Counted from the stretch's first letter, positions 25,981 through 36,698 are shown. The stretch is 64,000 bases of DNA from Burkholderiaceae bacterium (GCA_018261755.1 JAGTRJ010000003.1:1-64000), one strand, 5' to 3'. Notes: generated by a model not told the origin, from the letters alone. Translations and numbers: made by a program.

Positions 25981-26692
25981 CGCCCTGCCTAAGGAGAAAC
26001 AGACTGCGTATCAACGGTGGGAAATGGCGTCGTTCGACGCCCCCCCGCCCCCTCCGCTGCCATCGCTGCAGCAACAGCAAGAATCGGAAAAAGCCGAAGC
26101 ATCGGCCAGAGTGAAGGAGCAGCTTGCCTCGGTGCTCGAACAGGCACACAACGAAGGCTTTTCCTCTGGGCAGGAAGAAGGCCGGGCGAGCGGTTTTGCC
26201 GAAGGGCTCGAAAAAGGTCATGCGGAAGGCTTTGCCGAGGGCATCAAGGAAGGCCGTGAACTGGCAGCGAAAGAAGCCCAAACCCTGCAAGATCTGGCAG
26301 TCGGGTTTCGCGACGAAATCGCTCACGCTAACGAGCTAGTTGCCAAGGACTTGCTCGATCTGGCGTTGGATATTGCAAAGGCCATGCTGAAATCTGCGCT
26401 GGAAGTGAGGCCGGAAATCGTCTTGCCTGTCATCACTGAAGCGGTGCGCTATCTTCCTGTCGTGCAGCAGCCGGCGCTCCTGCTGCTCAATCCCGAAGAC
26501 GCATCTATCATCAGGCAGTACCTGGGCGAGGAACTGTCGAAAGCCGGCTGGCGCATTTCCGAAGACGCGCATATCGAACGCGGCGGTTGCCGTGTCGATA
26601 CCGCCAGCAACCAGATCGATGCCACGTCATCGGTCCGCTGGCAGCGCATCAATTCCGCGCTCGGCGCGAACAACGACTGGCTGGCGCAATGA
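25973..26692 (+). CDS. fliH: Flagellar assembly protein FliH
   Basis: FliH regulates the export ATPase FliI and ties it to the C-ring. The 239-residue protein has a Pro/Gln-rich start, then the GxxxG-like repeats characteristic of FliH ([20 protein letters not shown], about 60-95), and a C-terminal vacuolar-ATPase-E-like domain. ATGA coupling to fliI at 26689. Confidence 0.92.
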   Translation: MSSALPKEKQTAYQRWEMASFDAPPPPPLPSLQQQQESEKAEASARVKEQLASVLEQAHNEGFSSGQEEGRASGFAEGLEKGHAEGFAEGIKEGRELAAKEAQTLQDLAVGFRDEIAHANELVAKDLLDLALDIAKAMLKSALEVRPEIVLPVITEAVRYLPVVQQPALLLLNPEDASIIRQYLGEELSKAGWRISEDAHIERGGCRVDTASNQIDATSSVRWQRINSALGANNDWLAQ

Positions 26693-28098
26693 ACAGCGTG
26701 GCCCTCTCCAGCAACAGCAAGCGCTGGCGATCGTATCTGCGCGATTGCCGTTCGATGCTCGAGATCGCGGAACCGATGCAGGTATCAGGCCGTGTCACCC
26801 GCGTCACCGGTCTGGTGATGGAGGCTGTCGGTCTGCGACTGGCGATCGGCAGTGGCGCCAACGTGCAATTGCCCAACGGTTCTCACATCGAAGCTGAAGT
26901 CGTCGGGTTTGAAAATGACAAACTGTTTCTGATGCCACAAAGCGATGTCGAAGGCGTGGTTCCCGGAACACGTGTTTTTCCTGCCGAAGTGGTACAAAGC
27001 CTGCCGCGAGCCGGGTCGCTCACTCATCCGCGCCGACGCCCAGACGATCGCAGCAAGCATATGCCGGTCGGCGAAGAACTGCTCGGACGCGTGCTCGACG
27101 GCCTCGGCCGCCCGCTCGACAATCTGGGCCCGCTGCAGGCGCACCAGGTTGCGCCGCTGAATGCACGCGCCATCAATCCGCTGACTCGCGCCCCGATCCA
27201 CGACATTCTCGATGTCGGCGTGCGCGCAATCAACAGCATGCTGACCGTCGGCCGCGGCCAGCGGATGGGATTGTTTGCCGGCTCAGGCGTGGGCAAAAGC
27301 GTACTGCTGGGTATGATGGCGCGATACACAGACGCCGACGTGATCGTGGTCGGGCTGATAGGTGAGCGCGGTCGCGAGGTGAAAGAATTCATCGAGGAAA
27401 ACCTCGGCCCGGAAGGTCTGGCGCGTTCGGTCGTCGTTGCCGCCCCTGCCGACGCCCCGCCGCTGATCCGTTTGCAGGGCGCGGCTTATGCCACCACGAT
27501 TGCCGAACATTTCCGCAATCAGGGAAAGAATGTGCTGCTGATCATGGATTCCCTTACCCGCTACGCAATGGCGCAACGCGAAATCGCGCTAGCGGTTGGC
27601 GAGCCCCCGGCCACCAAAGGATATCCGCCATCAGTTTTCGCCAAATTGCCGGCGCTGGTCGAGCGTGCCGGCAATGGCAAGGTTGGCGGCGGCTCGATCA
27701 CCGCTTTCTACACCGTATTGACCGAAGGCGACGACCAGCAAGACCCGATTGCCGATTCCGCCCGCGCCATTCTAGACGGCCATATCGTGCTGAACCGCAC
27801 GCTGGCAGACAGCGGCCATTATCCCGCCATCGACATTGAGCAATCAATCAGCCGCGTGATGCAAAACATCACTTCACAGGAACACCAAAAGCTGATGCGC
27901 AAATTAAAACAGCTCAACTCGCGCTATCAGCGCAGCCGCGATCTGATTGCCGTCGGCGCATACAGCGCCGGCAGCGACCCGGTGCTGGATGAAGCGATTG
28001 CCCGCCACGAACGAATCGAAACCTTCCTCCAGCAAGGAATCAATGAACGTGCTAATGTAACCGAGAGCTTGGCGCAACTTGCCTCGCTATTCGAGTGA
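26689..28098 (+). CDS. fliI: Flagellum-specific ATP synthase FliI
   Basis: FliI is the ATPase of the flagellar type III export apparatus. The 469 residues starting [13 protein letters not shown] fit the family. Walker A is GSGVGKS at about 203-209, and Walker B is LLIMDSLTR followed by [11 protein letters not shown], the FliI/YscN signature. ATG 26689 overlaps the fliH stop; an earlier in-frame start inside fliH would add 34 unlikely residues. Confidence 0.97.
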   Translation: MNSVALSSNSKRWRSYLRDCRSMLEIAEPMQVSGRVTRVTGLVMEAVGLRLAIGSGANVQLPNGSHIEAEVVGFENDKLFLMPQSDVEGVVPGTRVFPAEVVQSLPRAGSLTHPRRRPDDRSKHMPVGEELLGRVLDGLGRPLDNLGPLQAHQVAPLNARAINPLTRAPIHDILDVGVRAINSMLTVGRGQRMGLFAGSGVGKSVLLGMMARYTDADVIVVGLIGERGREVKEFIEENLGPEGLARSVVVAAPADAPPLIRLQGAAYATTIAEHFRNQGKNVLLIMDSLTRYAMAQREIALAVGEPPATKGYPPSVFAKLPALVERAGNGKVGGGSITAFYTVLTEGDDQQDPIADSARAILDGHIVLNRTLADSGHYPAIDIEQSISRVMQNITSQEHQKLMRKLKQLNSRYQRSRDLIAVGAYSAGSDPVLDEAIARHERIETFLQQGINERANVTESLAQLASLFE

Positions 28099-28130
28099 TT
28101 GAATTACGTTCTGCCCACCTATAATTTTCA

Positions 28131-28574
28131 ATGAGCATATCGTCTGCGCTCGCCACGCTTATCGAATTGGCAACAAAGGATTGCGATCATGCCGCCCAGG
28201 AACTGGGAAAAGCGATACGCATGGCTGATGAGTCCGAAAAAAAGCTCGCGTTGCTGCTGCAATACCGGGAAGACTATTCAGCCCGATTTCAGACTAGCCA
28301 GGCTGAGGGATTGACGATTGCAGGCTACCGCAATTTTCAGCTATTCATGGACAAGCTGGATCAAGCCATTGACGGGCAGCAGCATGTAGTAAACGAATCA
28401 AAAAAGCGCATCGAGGAACACCGGACAATATGGCAGGCTGCGGAAAAGAAAAGGGTGTCCTACGATACGCTTGCCACCCGTGAACGCAAGGAAGCACAAC
28501 GCAAGGAAGCAAGACGAGAGCAGAAACAGATGGATGAATTTGCCAACAGAAAATCCCATCAGAAACACAAATGA
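28131..28574 (+). CDS. fliJ: Flagellar export protein FliJ
   Basis: FliJ is a coiled-coil export chaperone that acts with FliI and FlhA. The 147-residue protein is two long charged helices with little conserved sequence, ending in a very basic tail (RKEAQRKEARREQKQM). It sits between fliI and fliK, the standard place. Confidence 0.88.
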   Translation: MSISSALATLIELATKDCDHAAQELGKAIRMADESEKKLALLLQYREDYSARFQTSQAEGLTIAGYRNFQLFMDKLDQAIDGQQHVVNESKKRIEEHRTIWQAAEKKRVSYDTLATRERKEAQRKEARREQKQMDEFANRKSHQKHK

Positions 28575-28592
28575 CATTCCGCAGGAGCGCTC

Positions 28593-29927
28593 ATGAATAC
28601 CGCCACCATCAAGAATCCCATTGTTGCCCTGACCGGCACTACAGCGAAATCTCCTGCTTCCACAACGAATTCTGCCACGCCCGATGAGTCATTCAATCAG
28701 GTGCTATCAAAGGAAATGAGCGACCGCAGTACGGCCGCCAATACCACCACGTCCCAGACAACCGAAAAATCGTCGGCTTCGCAACAGCAAACGGAATCGG
28801 CCACTAAAGCGTCTTCCGATTCGTCTGAAGATAAAACGGATGAGGCGAAACAAACTGATACCAGCGCCGAGGCTTCTCATTTGCTAGTACTGGTGGCAGA
28901 ACTGGGGGCAAACGCGAATGGCGCTACATCCCAAGCTGCTTCTGGCACCGAAGCATCGGCTGCGGGCATATCCGGTTTGCCAGCCGCATCCGCTACCGCA
29001 GCAGACCTGGCACAAACAGCGACCGAAGCAAAATCCGGCGCCGAAAATGGCGATCCGCTGCTCGCTCAAGTCAACACAATGGAAACCGGTGACGCTAAGC
29101 AGATTCCGGGGCAGGCAACAGCTGTCGCATCAGAAAATAGCGGTGCCCAATCGGCATCCGTTCTGGCAGCTTCGGCCAGCGCCAAATCAGCCTCCGCACA
29201 AACCGTCTCGTCAGAAGCACGGGGCACAAAACAGGCTCTTGCATCAGCCGCTACGACAGAAACCGCCAACACCGCACAGGCACGGAATCAGTCTGTCACC
29301 ACCACGACGGAAACCGTTCCGGCGACAGCGAACCAGACACTGCCAACTGCATCGCAAGCCGCTACCGCCAATCTGGAAAGCAATGCGCTCACGACCGGCG
29401 GCACCGAGTCGCAAACACCAAGTGCAATCACGCTGGCACCAATGCATCAAACCGCTACGGTTCTTGCGCAAACCGCCGCGAACATCAGCGAGAAATTGAC
29501 GCCTCGCGTTGGCACATCCGACTGGAACCAGGCGCTAGGACAAAAAGTGGTCTGGATGGTCAACAGTGATGTGCAAAGCGCATCAATGACGTTGAACCCG
29601 CCGGATCTCGGCCCGCTGCAAGTGGTGCTGAGCGTTTCCAACAACCAGGCCAGCGCCAGTTTCGTCGCCGCTCAACCGGAAGTTCGCCAGGCGCTAGAGG
29701 CAGCACTCCCCAGATTGCGCGAGATGCTGGGGGATGCCGGCATACAGCTGGGCCAGGCCAATGTGAGCGCCGGAACCCAGCAACAACAGCAATCCTACGA
29801 AGGACAACAGCAAATGCAAGCGAGTTCGGCTCGCAGCAGCAGCAATGACGGTATCCCCGTGTCGCAAACAGACAGAGTTATCACGACCCGCTCTGCCCGC
29901 CAGGGGCTGGTGGATACCTTTGCCTGA
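28593..29927 (+). CDS. fliK: Flagellar hook-length control protein FliK
   Basis: FliK measures hook length and triggers the export switch through FlhB. The 444-residue protein has a long, poorly conserved Ser/Thr/Ala-rich region (about 1-300) and the conserved C-terminal domain (about 320-410) with LNPPDLGPLQVVLSVSNNQA and VRQALEAALPRLREML. A Gln/Ser-rich tail follows. GGAG precedes its ATG. It ends the fliF-K unit; a 210-bp gap with no gene separates it from fliL. Confidence 0.93.
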   Translation: MNTATIKNPIVALTGTTAKSPASTTNSATPDESFNQVLSKEMSDRSTAANTTTSQTTEKSSASQQQTESATKASSDSSEDKTDEAKQTDTSAEASHLLVLVAELGANANGATSQAASGTEASAAGISGLPAASATAADLAQTATEAKSGAENGDPLLAQVNTMETGDAKQIPGQATAVASENSGAQSASVLAASASAKSASAQTVSSEARGTKQALASAATTETANTAQARNQSVTTTTETVPATANQTLPTASQAATANLESNALTTGGTESQTPSAITLAPMHQTATVLAQTAANISEKLTPRVGTSDWNQALGQKVVWMVNSDVQSASMTLNPPDLGPLQVVLSVSNNQASASFVAAQPEVRQALEAALPRLREMLGDAGIQLGQANVSAGTQQQQQSYEGQQQMQASSARSSSNDGIPVSQTDRVITTRSARQGLVDTFA

Positions 29928-30137
29928 CGTTTTTATGCATGAAGCCGGCCACGGTTTTCGCTCCGACTACTGTTTTCCAAAAATCGAATGGGGTAAGATC
30001 ATGTTGCTCGCCAAAGCACGACTGGTGAGGCATCCGGCAGATATGCGCGGCATTGTTCCCTCTTTTCAATGCATTCTGCCGCACGAATATTGTCGATAAT
30101 GGACACAACCTGACGACGCCTGACCAGAGGAAACCAG

Positions 30138-30659
30138 ATGGCAACGCAAAAACCAGTTTCAAAATCAAAAGGTGAAGCAAGCAACGGTGATGCTCCGCCG
30201 AAAAAATCCATGATGAAACTGTTGATCATCGTGTTGCTTGCGGTCGTGCTGCTGGGTGCTGGCGGTGGCGGAGCATGGTATTTCTTCAAGATGCGCGGCG
30301 CGAATAATTCCGCCGAAGCGGAAAAACTCCCCAAACCTTCGGCCACCCCGATTTTCGTGTCACTGGAACCGTTTACGGTCAATCTGCAGCCGGAAAATGG
30401 CGAACATTATCTGCAAACGTCGATTACGTTGCAGACCAACTTCAAGGAAGAAGTGGATTTATTCAAATTGTATACGCCGCAGGTTCGCAACCGTATTCTG
30501 CTGCTGCTTTCGAGCAAGAAACCATCGGAAATCACCACCGTTGAAGGCAAGAAAAAGCTGGCGGAAGAAATTGTCGCCGCAGTGAACCAGCCGTTCCAGC
30601 AGGGTGGACGACCGCAAACGGTCAACAGTGTATTGTTCGTTTCATTCATCATTCAGTAA
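30138..30659 (+). CDS. fliL: Flagellar basal body-associated protein FliL
   Basis: FliL surrounds the stators and supports torque. The 173-residue protein has one membrane segment at about 30-52 (LLIIVLLAVVLLGAGGGG) after a basic N-terminal tail, then the periplasmic FliL domain (FVSLEPFTVNLQPENGEHYLQ, RNRILLLLSSK). GAGGAAA lies before its ATG. It heads the fliLMNOPQR group. Confidence 0.95.
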   Translation: MATQKPVSKSKGEASNGDAPPKKSMMKLLIIVLLAVVLLGAGGGGAWYFFKMRGANNSAEAEKLPKPSATPIFVSLEPFTVNLQPENGEHYLQTSITLQTNFKEEVDLFKLYTPQVRNRILLLLSSKKPSEITTVEGKKKLAEEIVAAVNQPFQQGGRPQTVNSVLFVSFIIQ

Positions 30660-30667
30660 ACGACAAC

Positions 30668-31666
30668 ATGGCTGAAACTTTTCTCTCTCAGGAAGAAGTT
30701 GACGCCCTCCTCCGAGGGGTCACTGGCGAACAGGATGAAGACCTGTCGCAAGGGGACAGCTCGGGCGTTCGCCCCTACAATCTGGCGACCCAGGAACGCA
30801 TCGTTCGCGGCCGGATGCCGACGCTGGAAATCATCAATGAGCGTTTTGCGCGCCTGTTGCGTATCGGCCTGTTCAATTTCCTGCGACGCACGTCGGAAGT
30901 ATCCGTCGGCCCCGTGCGCGTTTCCAAATACAGCGAATTCATCCGCAATCTGGTCGTACCGACCAACCTCAATCTGGTTCACATGAAGCCATTGCGCGGT
31001 ACCGCGCTGATGGTGCTCGATCCGAATCTGGTGTTCCTGATCGTGGACAATCTTTTCGGCGGCGACGGCCGGTTCCACACCCGCGTCGAAGGCCGCGATT
31101 TCACGCAAACCGAACAGCGCATCATCCAGCGCGTGCTGGAAATCATTTTTGAAAATTACGCCAAATCGTGGGAGCCTGTTTACCCGCTGGAGTTCGAGTA
31201 CATCCGCTCGGAAATGAATACCCAGTTTGCCAACATTGCCACACCGAACGAGGTCGTGGTCGCAACCACATTCACGATTGAGCTTGGCCAGGTCAGCGGC
31301 GAAATGCATTTCTGTACGCCCTACTCGATGATTGAACCTGTGCGCGACATTCTCACCAGCAGCTTGCAAGGCGAAACGCTGGAGGTGGACAAACGCTGGA
31401 TCCGCCTGATGACCCAGCAAATTCAGACGGCCGAAGTGGAAATCATCGCCGACCTGGGAACAATAAAATCGACCGTCGGCGACATTCTGAACATGAAAGC
31501 AGGTGACATTCTGTCGATAGCAATCCCGGAAACCGTGGAAGCAAAAGTCGATGGCGTACCCATCATGGAATGTACTTACGGCAAATTCAACGGCCAGTAC
31601 GCGTTACGAGTCGAAAAACTGATGCACAGCATGACGGATACAGCGCAGGGAGATGAACATGGCTGA
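30668..31666 (+). CDS. fliM: Flagellar motor switch protein FliM
   Basis: FliM is the C-ring protein that binds phosphorylated CheY. The N-terminal CheY-binding peptide (LSQEEVDALLRGV) is intact. The middle domain has the GGxG-type motif (NLFGGDGRF), and the C-terminal SpoA domain resembles FliN. At 332 residues it is typical. It overlaps fliN by 8 bp. Confidence 0.97.
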   Translation: MAETFLSQEEVDALLRGVTGEQDEDLSQGDSSGVRPYNLATQERIVRGRMPTLEIINERFARLLRIGLFNFLRRTSEVSVGPVRVSKYSEFIRNLVVPTNLNLVHMKPLRGTALMVLDPNLVFLIVDNLFGGDGRFHTRVEGRDFTQTEQRIIQRVLEIIFENYAKSWEPVYPLEFEYIRSEMNTQFANIATPNEVVVATTFTIELGQVSGEMHFCTPYSMIEPVRDILTSSLQGETLEVDKRWIRLMTQQIQTAEVEIIADLGTIKSTVGDILNMKAGDILSIAIPETVEAKVDGVPIMECTYGKFNGQYALRVEKLMHSMTDTAQGDEHG

Positions 31667-32159
31667 CGAAACCAACACACAGACAACCATTGAAGATGAC
31701 TGGGGCGCCGCAATGGCCGAACAGGCCGCGACGGATTCAGCAACCGATCCGATGGCCGACTGGGGGGCCGCAATGGAGGAACAGGCAAAAGCCGACGCTG
31801 CTACCGACACGGCTACCGATTCATCCGCGCTGAAGCCACAGTCCGCCACCGCGACCGTGTTCAAGGATTTTTCGGCTTCCACGCAAGGCAGCACGCATAA
31901 CGATATCGATTTCATCCTCGACATCCCGGTTCAGCTCACGGTTGAACTTGGTCGCGCCAAAATCGCGATCAAGAATCTGCTGCAACTGGCACAGGGTTCC
32001 GTGGTCGAACTTGACGGCCTGGCTGGCGAACCGATGGATGTGCTGGTCAACGGCTGCCTGATTGCTCAAGGGGAAGTGGTCGTGGTCAACGACAAGTTCG
32101 GCATCCGACTGACTGACGTAATTTCTCCGGCGGAACGCATCCGGAAACTGAATCGATGA
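31659..32159 (+). CDS. fliN: Flagellar motor switch protein FliN
   Basis: FliN is the C-ring component that docks FliH/FliI. The 166-residue protein has an acidic N-terminus with a near-duplicated DDWGAAMAEQA / ADWGAAMEEQA segment (about 12-45) and a C-terminal SpoA domain (about 85-166: DIPVQLTVELGRAKI, VNDKFGIRLTDVI). ATG 31659 lies 6 nt after AGGGAG; an ATG two codons earlier has no spacer and is less likely. Confidence 0.95.
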   Translation: MADETNTQTTIEDDWGAAMAEQAATDSATDPMADWGAAMEEQAKADAATDTATDSSALKPQSATATVFKDFSASTQGSTHNDIDFILDIPVQLTVELGRAKIAIKNLLQLAQGSVVELDGLAGEPMDVLVNGCLIAQGEVVVVNDKFGIRLTDVISPAERIRKLNR

Positions 32160-32572
32160 AGCACCAGATAAAAGCGGCCCTGCTGTTCGCCGTGGGCGGC
32201 ATGGCATTCGCCGCAGAACCTGCGGCACCGCCACCAGTTTCCGGCGGATTTTTTCAGGTGCTGCTGGGCCTGATTGTCGTTCTGGGCCTGATGGCTGGCG
32301 CAGCCTGGCTGCTGAAACGCTTCGGCGCGCCAAGAATGGCTTCCGGCGCTGTCGTCAAGGTCATCGGCGGCATCGCTGTCGGCAGCCGAGAACGCATCAT
32401 GGTGGTTGAAGTGGCTGACCAGTGGATTGTCGTCGGCATCACGTCCAGCCAGATCAACACCCTGTCAACGATGCCCAAACAGGAACTCCCGCCCCCTCCA
32501 GAAGGCGGAATACCTGGCAGCCAGTTTTCCGACTGGCTGCAGCAATTCATGGACAAACGCAATGGAAAATGA
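32156..32572 (+). CDS. fliO: Flagellar biosynthetic protein FliO
   Basis: FliO helps assemble the FliP ring of the export gate. The 138-residue protein has a signal-like N-terminus ([12 protein letters not shown]) and one membrane segment at about 30-53. The cytoplasmic part carries the FliO landmarks [18 protein letters not shown] and [15 protein letters not shown] overlap with fliN. Confidence 0.92.
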   Translation: MKHQIKAALLFAVGGMAFAAEPAAPPPVSGGFFQVLLGLIVVLGLMAGAAWLLKRFGAPRMASGAVVKVIGGIAVGSRERIMVVEVADQWIVVGITSSQINTLSTMPKQELPPPPEGGIPGSQFSDWLQQFMDKRNGK

Positions 32573-32573
32573 C

Positions 32574-33332
32574 ATGCAGCGCGCCAAATTGTTTCATCCT
32601 GCCTGGCTGCGCCTGCTGCCCTTGCTTCTGTTGGCGTTTCCGCTAATCGCCAGCGCGCAAGGCTTGCCGGTTCTCAATAGCACACCGGCCGCAGGCGGCG
32701 GACAGAATTACACCCTCAGCCTGCAAACCCTGCTGCTGCTCACCAGCCTGTCCTTCCTGCCAGCTGCGCTGCTGATGATGACCAGTTTCACGCGCATCAT
32801 CATCGTGCTGTCGATGCTGCGGCAGGCATTGGGAACGCAAAGCGCGCCACCGAATCAGGTCATCCTCGGACTGGCGCTGTTCCTGACGTTTTTCGTCATG
32901 AGTCCGGTATTCGACAAGGTTTATACTGATGCATACCAGCCACTGTCTGAAAACAAGATCACGATGACTCAGGCGCTGGAAAAGGGTGCTGCGCCATTCA
33001 AGGGTTTCATGCTGAAACAGACGCGCGAAGCGGATCTGGCATTGTATGTAAAACTGTCGAATACACCGCAGCTGCAAGGGCCGGAAGATGTGCCCATGCG
33101 CGTGCTGATTCCCGCTTTCGTCACCAGTGAACTGAAAACAGCGTTTCAGATAGGCTTTGCGATTTTCATTCCATTCATCATCATCGATATGGTCGTTGCG
33201 AGCGTACTGATGTCGATGGGCATGATGATGGTTTCACCCGCAATTGTGTCCCTGCCCTTCAAGCTGATGCTGTTCGTGCTGGTTGATGGCTGGCATCTGC
33301 TCATCGGCTCACTGGCGCAGAGCTTCTTTTAA
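32574..33332 (+). CDS. fliP: Flagellar export gate protein FliP
   Basis: FliP forms, with FliQ and FliR, the export channel. It has a cleavable-type signal peptide ([19 protein letters not shown]) and four membrane segments. Landmarks include [33 protein letters not shown] and [21 protein letters not shown] 32574 is chosen (252 residues); an ATG at 32562 adding MEND is possible and would overlap fliO further. Confidence 0.95.
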   Translation: MQRAKLFHPAWLRLLPLLLLAFPLIASAQGLPVLNSTPAAGGGQNYTLSLQTLLLLTSLSFLPAALLMMTSFTRIIIVLSMLRQALGTQSAPPNQVILGLALFLTFFVMSPVFDKVYTDAYQPLSENKITMTQALEKGAAPFKGFMLKQTREADLALYVKLSNTPQLQGPEDVPMRVLIPAFVTSELKTAFQIGFAIFIPFIIIDMVVASVLMSMGMMMVSPAIVSLPFKLMLFVLVDGWHLLIGSLAQSFF

Positions 33333-33343
33333 GGATTTCCGCC

Positions 33344-33613
33344 ATGACTCCGGAAAGTGTAATGTCCATTGGACGACATGCGATTGAAATCACCCTGATG
33401 ATTTCTGCCCCGATGCTGCTGATGGCACTGGCTATCGGACTGGTCGTCAGCATCTTCCAGGCCGCGACGCAAATCAATGAAATGACGCTGTCGTTCATTC
33501 CGAAACTGGTCGGTGTCTGCATTGCGTTGCTGATAGCCGGACCGTGGATGCTGACAATCATGCTGGATTACATGCGCCATGTTTTCAGCAGTATTCCGAA
33601 CATGGTCGGCTGA
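33344..33613 (+). CDS. fliQ: Flagellar export gate protein FliQ
   Basis: Small export-gate protein of 89 residues, the family's usual size, with two membrane hairpins (about 17-38 and 52-74). Landmarks are VMSIGRHAIEI, QAATQINEMTLSFIPK and GPWMLTIMLDY. It follows fliP by 11 bp. Confidence 0.95.
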   Translation: MTPESVMSIGRHAIEITLMISAPMLLMALAIGLVVSIFQAATQINEMTLSFIPKLVGVCIALLIAGPWMLTIMLDYMRHVFSSIPNMVG

Positions 33614-33646
33614 CGGGCACATACTGCTCGTTCACCCACCACCAGC

Positions 33647-34441
33647 ATGATTACCGTCACCAGCGCCCAACTGCAAACCTGGATCGCCTCTTTTGTGTGG
33701 CCGCTGACGCGCGTACTCGGATTGATCGCAGTTGCGCCGCTGTTTGGCAATATCAGCATTCCTGCCAGAATCAAGGTAACGCTCGGCATCATGATCTCGC
33801 TGATCATCGCGCCATCAGTGCCGCCGCTGGCAGCGACCGATCCGATGTCGCTTCAAGGTTTGCTGATTCTGGCGCAGCAATTTGTCATCGGTGCGGCAAT
33901 GGGCTTTACCATACGCATCGTTTTTGCAGCAGTGGAAATGGCTGGCGAGGTTACCGGCATGACGATGGGACTGGGTTTCGCCACGTTTTACGATCCGATG
34001 TCGCAAGGGCGGTCATCCGCGATCAGCCAGTTCTTTGCTTTGCTGATGCTGATGATCTATCTGTCCACCAACCTGCATCTGGCGCTGCTGGCAATACTAT
34101 CTGACAGCTTCACCGCCATCCCGATATCTGCCACGCCCGTCGGCGGAAAAATATTCCTCCAATTGACCGAATGGGGCGGACGCATCTTCAGCGCCGGCGT
34201 TCAACTGGCATTGCCGCTAATTGCAGCTTTGCTGATAACGAACATGTCGCTGGGCATCCTGACGCGCGCCGCGCCTCAGCTCAACCTGTTTGGCATTGGA
34301 TTCCCGATCACCATCGGCGTCGGTTTTCTGGTGATTGGACTGGTTCTGCCCTATCTGGTCGCACCGCTCGATAGCCTGTTCCATCAGGGATTCGGGGTGC
34401 TGCAGCAGATGACGTCAATCACTGCGCCGCCATCGCCGTAA
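33647..34441 (+). CDS. fliR: Flagellar export gate protein FliR
   Basis: FliR is the third export-gate component. The 264-residue protein has about six membrane segments and family landmarks FWPLTRVLGLIAVAPLFG (with VW in place of F), LILAQQFVIGAAMGF and GRIFSAGVQLALPLIA. It ends the flagellar block; its stop is only 4 bp from the 3' end of the convergent relA. Confidence 0.95.
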   Translation: MITVTSAQLQTWIASFVWPLTRVLGLIAVAPLFGNISIPARIKVTLGIMISLIIAPSVPPLAATDPMSLQGLLILAQQFVIGAAMGFTIRIVFAAVEMAGEVTGMTMGLGFATFYDPMSQGRSSAISQFFALLMLMIYLSTNLHLALLAILSDSFTAIPISATPVGGKIFLQLTEWGGRIFSAGVQLALPLIAALLITNMSLGILTRAAPQLNLFGIGFPITIGVGFLVIGLVLPYLVAPLDSLFHQGFGVLQQMTSITAPPSP

Positions 34442-34445
34442 GCGA

Positions 34446-36698
34446 TCACTGACGCTTCGCTTCCAGTACCCCTTTTACCTCGCCAATGATCGCCAGCGCC
34501 TTTTGCAGTTGTTCGGTGGCGCCGATTTCTGCGGTAAACGACATCCTCGCCTGACCTTTCGCGCTATGCGTGTTGACGCCGACAACATTGATTTTCTCGC
34601 GCGAGAAAATCTCGGAAATATCGCGCAGCAAACCCTGCCGATCGGCAGCCAGCACGAAGATATCGACCGGGTAAACCGTATCCGGCGCTGATTTCCCCCA
34701 TGCTGTTTGAATCACGCGCTCCGGAGCGCGTTCCTGCATTTCGGAAAAGTTCTTGCAGTCTGTCCGATGAATCGACACCCCTTTGCCGCGGGTGACAAAA
34801 CCGACGATATCATCCGGCGGCGCTGGTTTGCAGCATTTGGCCAGTTGTGTCATCAAGCCATCCGTGCCCACCACCAGCACTCCCGATTTCGCCCCCTGAG
34901 CAACACTGGAAGCACGGCTCTTGCGCGCAACGACCACATCTTCCGGTATGGAATCCTTCGTTGCAACCTCGCCGTGCAGCGCCATCTCGACACTGCGCAG
35001 ACTGAACGTTTCCTTGCCAACCGCGTGGAAAAATTCTTCCAGCTTCGCGAAACCGAGCTTATGCGCCAGTTCCTCAAGATTGACCGCCGTTTTGCCTTCG
35101 CGCTGCAGCGTTTTTTCGACCATGCTGCGCCCGGTTGTCAGCGTTTCCTGGAAATCGATAGCGTTGAACCATGCGCGAATTTTCGAGCGCGTGCGCGGAC
35201 TGGCTGCATAACCGGGGCTGAGCCAGTCACGCGACGGGCCAACCGCTGCATTGGCTCCTTTGGTGGTAATGATTTCCACTGTCTGTGCATTCTGGAGCGG
35301 CGTATTCAGCGGCACCATGACGCCATCAATTTTTGCTCCGCGGCACCGGTGTCCGACGTCGCTATGCAAATGGTAGGCAAAATCGATCGGTGTAGCACCA
35401 CTTGGCAGTTCAATCACACGTGCATGCGGCGTCAGCACATAAATTCGCTCGTCCAGCCCGGCAGATTTGAGCTGGTCCCCCCATTCCAGATGAGCCTTGT
35501 CTGGCCCTGCAACAACATCAGCCACATCGGTCTGCCACGCCAACAATTGGCGCAGCCAGGCGATCTTCTCATCGTATTCCTGCTCTTCTGATGCATTCGA
35601 ACCACCAGATTCCTTGTAACGCCAATGAGCGGCAACCCCGTATTCGGCAAAGTGGTGCATTTCAGCCGTGCGAATCTGTACTTCCAGCGGCAAGCCTTCT
35701 TCGGACACGACAATTGTGTGCAACGACTGATAGCCATTGGACTTGGGGCGCGAAATATAATCGTCGAACTCCTTCAGCAGCGGGGTCCAGATGGCATGGA
35801 CGATGCCCAGCACTTCGTAGCATGTCTTGACATCGTCGACGATGACCCGGAAAGCACGCACGTCGTGCAAGTCGGCAAAATTGAGCGACTTGCCTCGCAG
35901 CTTGTTCCAGATGCTGTAAATATGCTTTGGTCGTCCGGATACATCCCCCTTGATGCCCGCTGCCGCCAGTTCATCTTTCAGCCGAACAATCGCCTTTGCG
36001 ATGAAATCCTCGCGCTCGATGCGCTTCTCTTCCAACATCTTGGCAATATTGCGATAGGCCTCCGGCTCAAGAAAACGAAATGAAAAATCTTCCAGTTCCC
36101 ACTTCAACTGCCAAATGCCAAGCCGGTTCGCCAGCGGCGCATACAGGTCCAGCGTTTCGCGTGCATATTCATACACCATTTCATTTTGCAATTTCTGCTC
36201 GGCGAAATAGCGCAAAGTCGTCAGCCGCGAAGCCAGCCGGATCATCACGACACGAATATCGGATGCCATTGCCAGCAGCATCTTGCGCAAGGTTTCAACC
36301 TGCGCGACAGCCTGCTGCGCCGCATTCTTGCCACGCAAGACTTCCTGCGCGCCTGCAGTCAGCCCACGCAGGCGCAACAATTGGCGAATGCTGTTCAAAA
36401 GCACCGCCACATTCTTGCCGAAATGCGCTTCGACCCCTTCCGCCGCCTTGGGATTAATGCCGGGCAACTCGGTCAGCACGCCGGCAATGCGTGTATCGGC
36501 GTCGCTATTGAGCGATGCAAGTATCGTGACCAAGCCAGTTGCATATTCCAGCATGTTCTGACCAGTCTGCAATGTCATTCCCGAGTACAGCGGCCTGACA
36601 TAGGCCAGTGCCTCGTCAACGCGAACAGCATCTTCCGGCGATAGCCCAATCCCGTACTGTACTTGCTGTGCACTATGCAAAGCTGCTCTCGATACCAT
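34446..36698 (-). CDS. relA: GTP pyrophosphokinase RelA ((p)ppGpp synthetase I)
   Basis: RelA makes (p)ppGpp on stalled ribosomes. The 750-residue protein has a degenerate HD domain (the HDxxED hydrolase motif is replaced near TELPGINPKAAEG), a synthetase domain (GRPKHIYSIW, EFDDYISRPKSNGYQSLHT), TGS (VLTPHARVIELPSGATPIDFAY) and a C-terminal ACT domain. That combination marks a monofunctional synthetase rather than SpoT. ATG 36698 gives a family-like start (MVSRAALHSAQQ); the longer frame upstream runs into the neighbouring gene. A SpoT-type hydrolase must be encoded elsewhere. Confidence 0.95.
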   Translation of the reverse strand: MVSRAALHSAQQVQYGIGLSPEDAVRVDEALAYVRPLYSGMTLQTGQNMLEYATGLVTILASLNSDADTRIAGVLTELPGINPKAAEGVEAHFGKNVAVLLNSIRQLLRLRGLTAGAQEVLRGKNAAQQAVAQVETLRKMLLAMASDIRVVMIRLASRLTTLRYFAEQKLQNEMVYEYARETLDLYAPLANRLGIWQLKWELEDFSFRFLEPEAYRNIAKMLEEKRIEREDFIAKAIVRLKDELAAAGIKGDVSGRPKHIYSIWNKLRGKSLNFADLHDVRAFRVIVDDVKTCYEVLGIVHAIWTPLLKEFDDYISRPKSNGYQSLHTIVVSEEGLPLEVQIRTAEMHHFAEYGVAAHWRYKESGGSNASEEQEYDEKIAWLRQLLAWQTDVADVVAGPDKAHLEWGDQLKSAGLDERIYVLTPHARVIELPSGATPIDFAYHLHSDVGHRCRGAKIDGVMVPLNTPLQNAQTVEIITTKGANAAVGPSRDWLSPGYAASPRTRSKIRAWFNAIDFQETLTTGRSMVEKTLQREGKTAVNLEELAHKLGFAKLEEFFHAVGKETFSLRSVEMALHGEVATKDSIPEDVVVARKSRASSVAQGAKSGVLVVGTDGLMTQLAKCCKPAPPDDIVGFVTRGKGVSIHRTDCKNFSEMQERAPERVIQTAWGKSAPDTVYPVDIFVLAADRQGLLRDISEIFSREKINVVGVNTHSAKGQARMSFTAEIGATEQLQKALAIIGEVKGVLEAKRQ

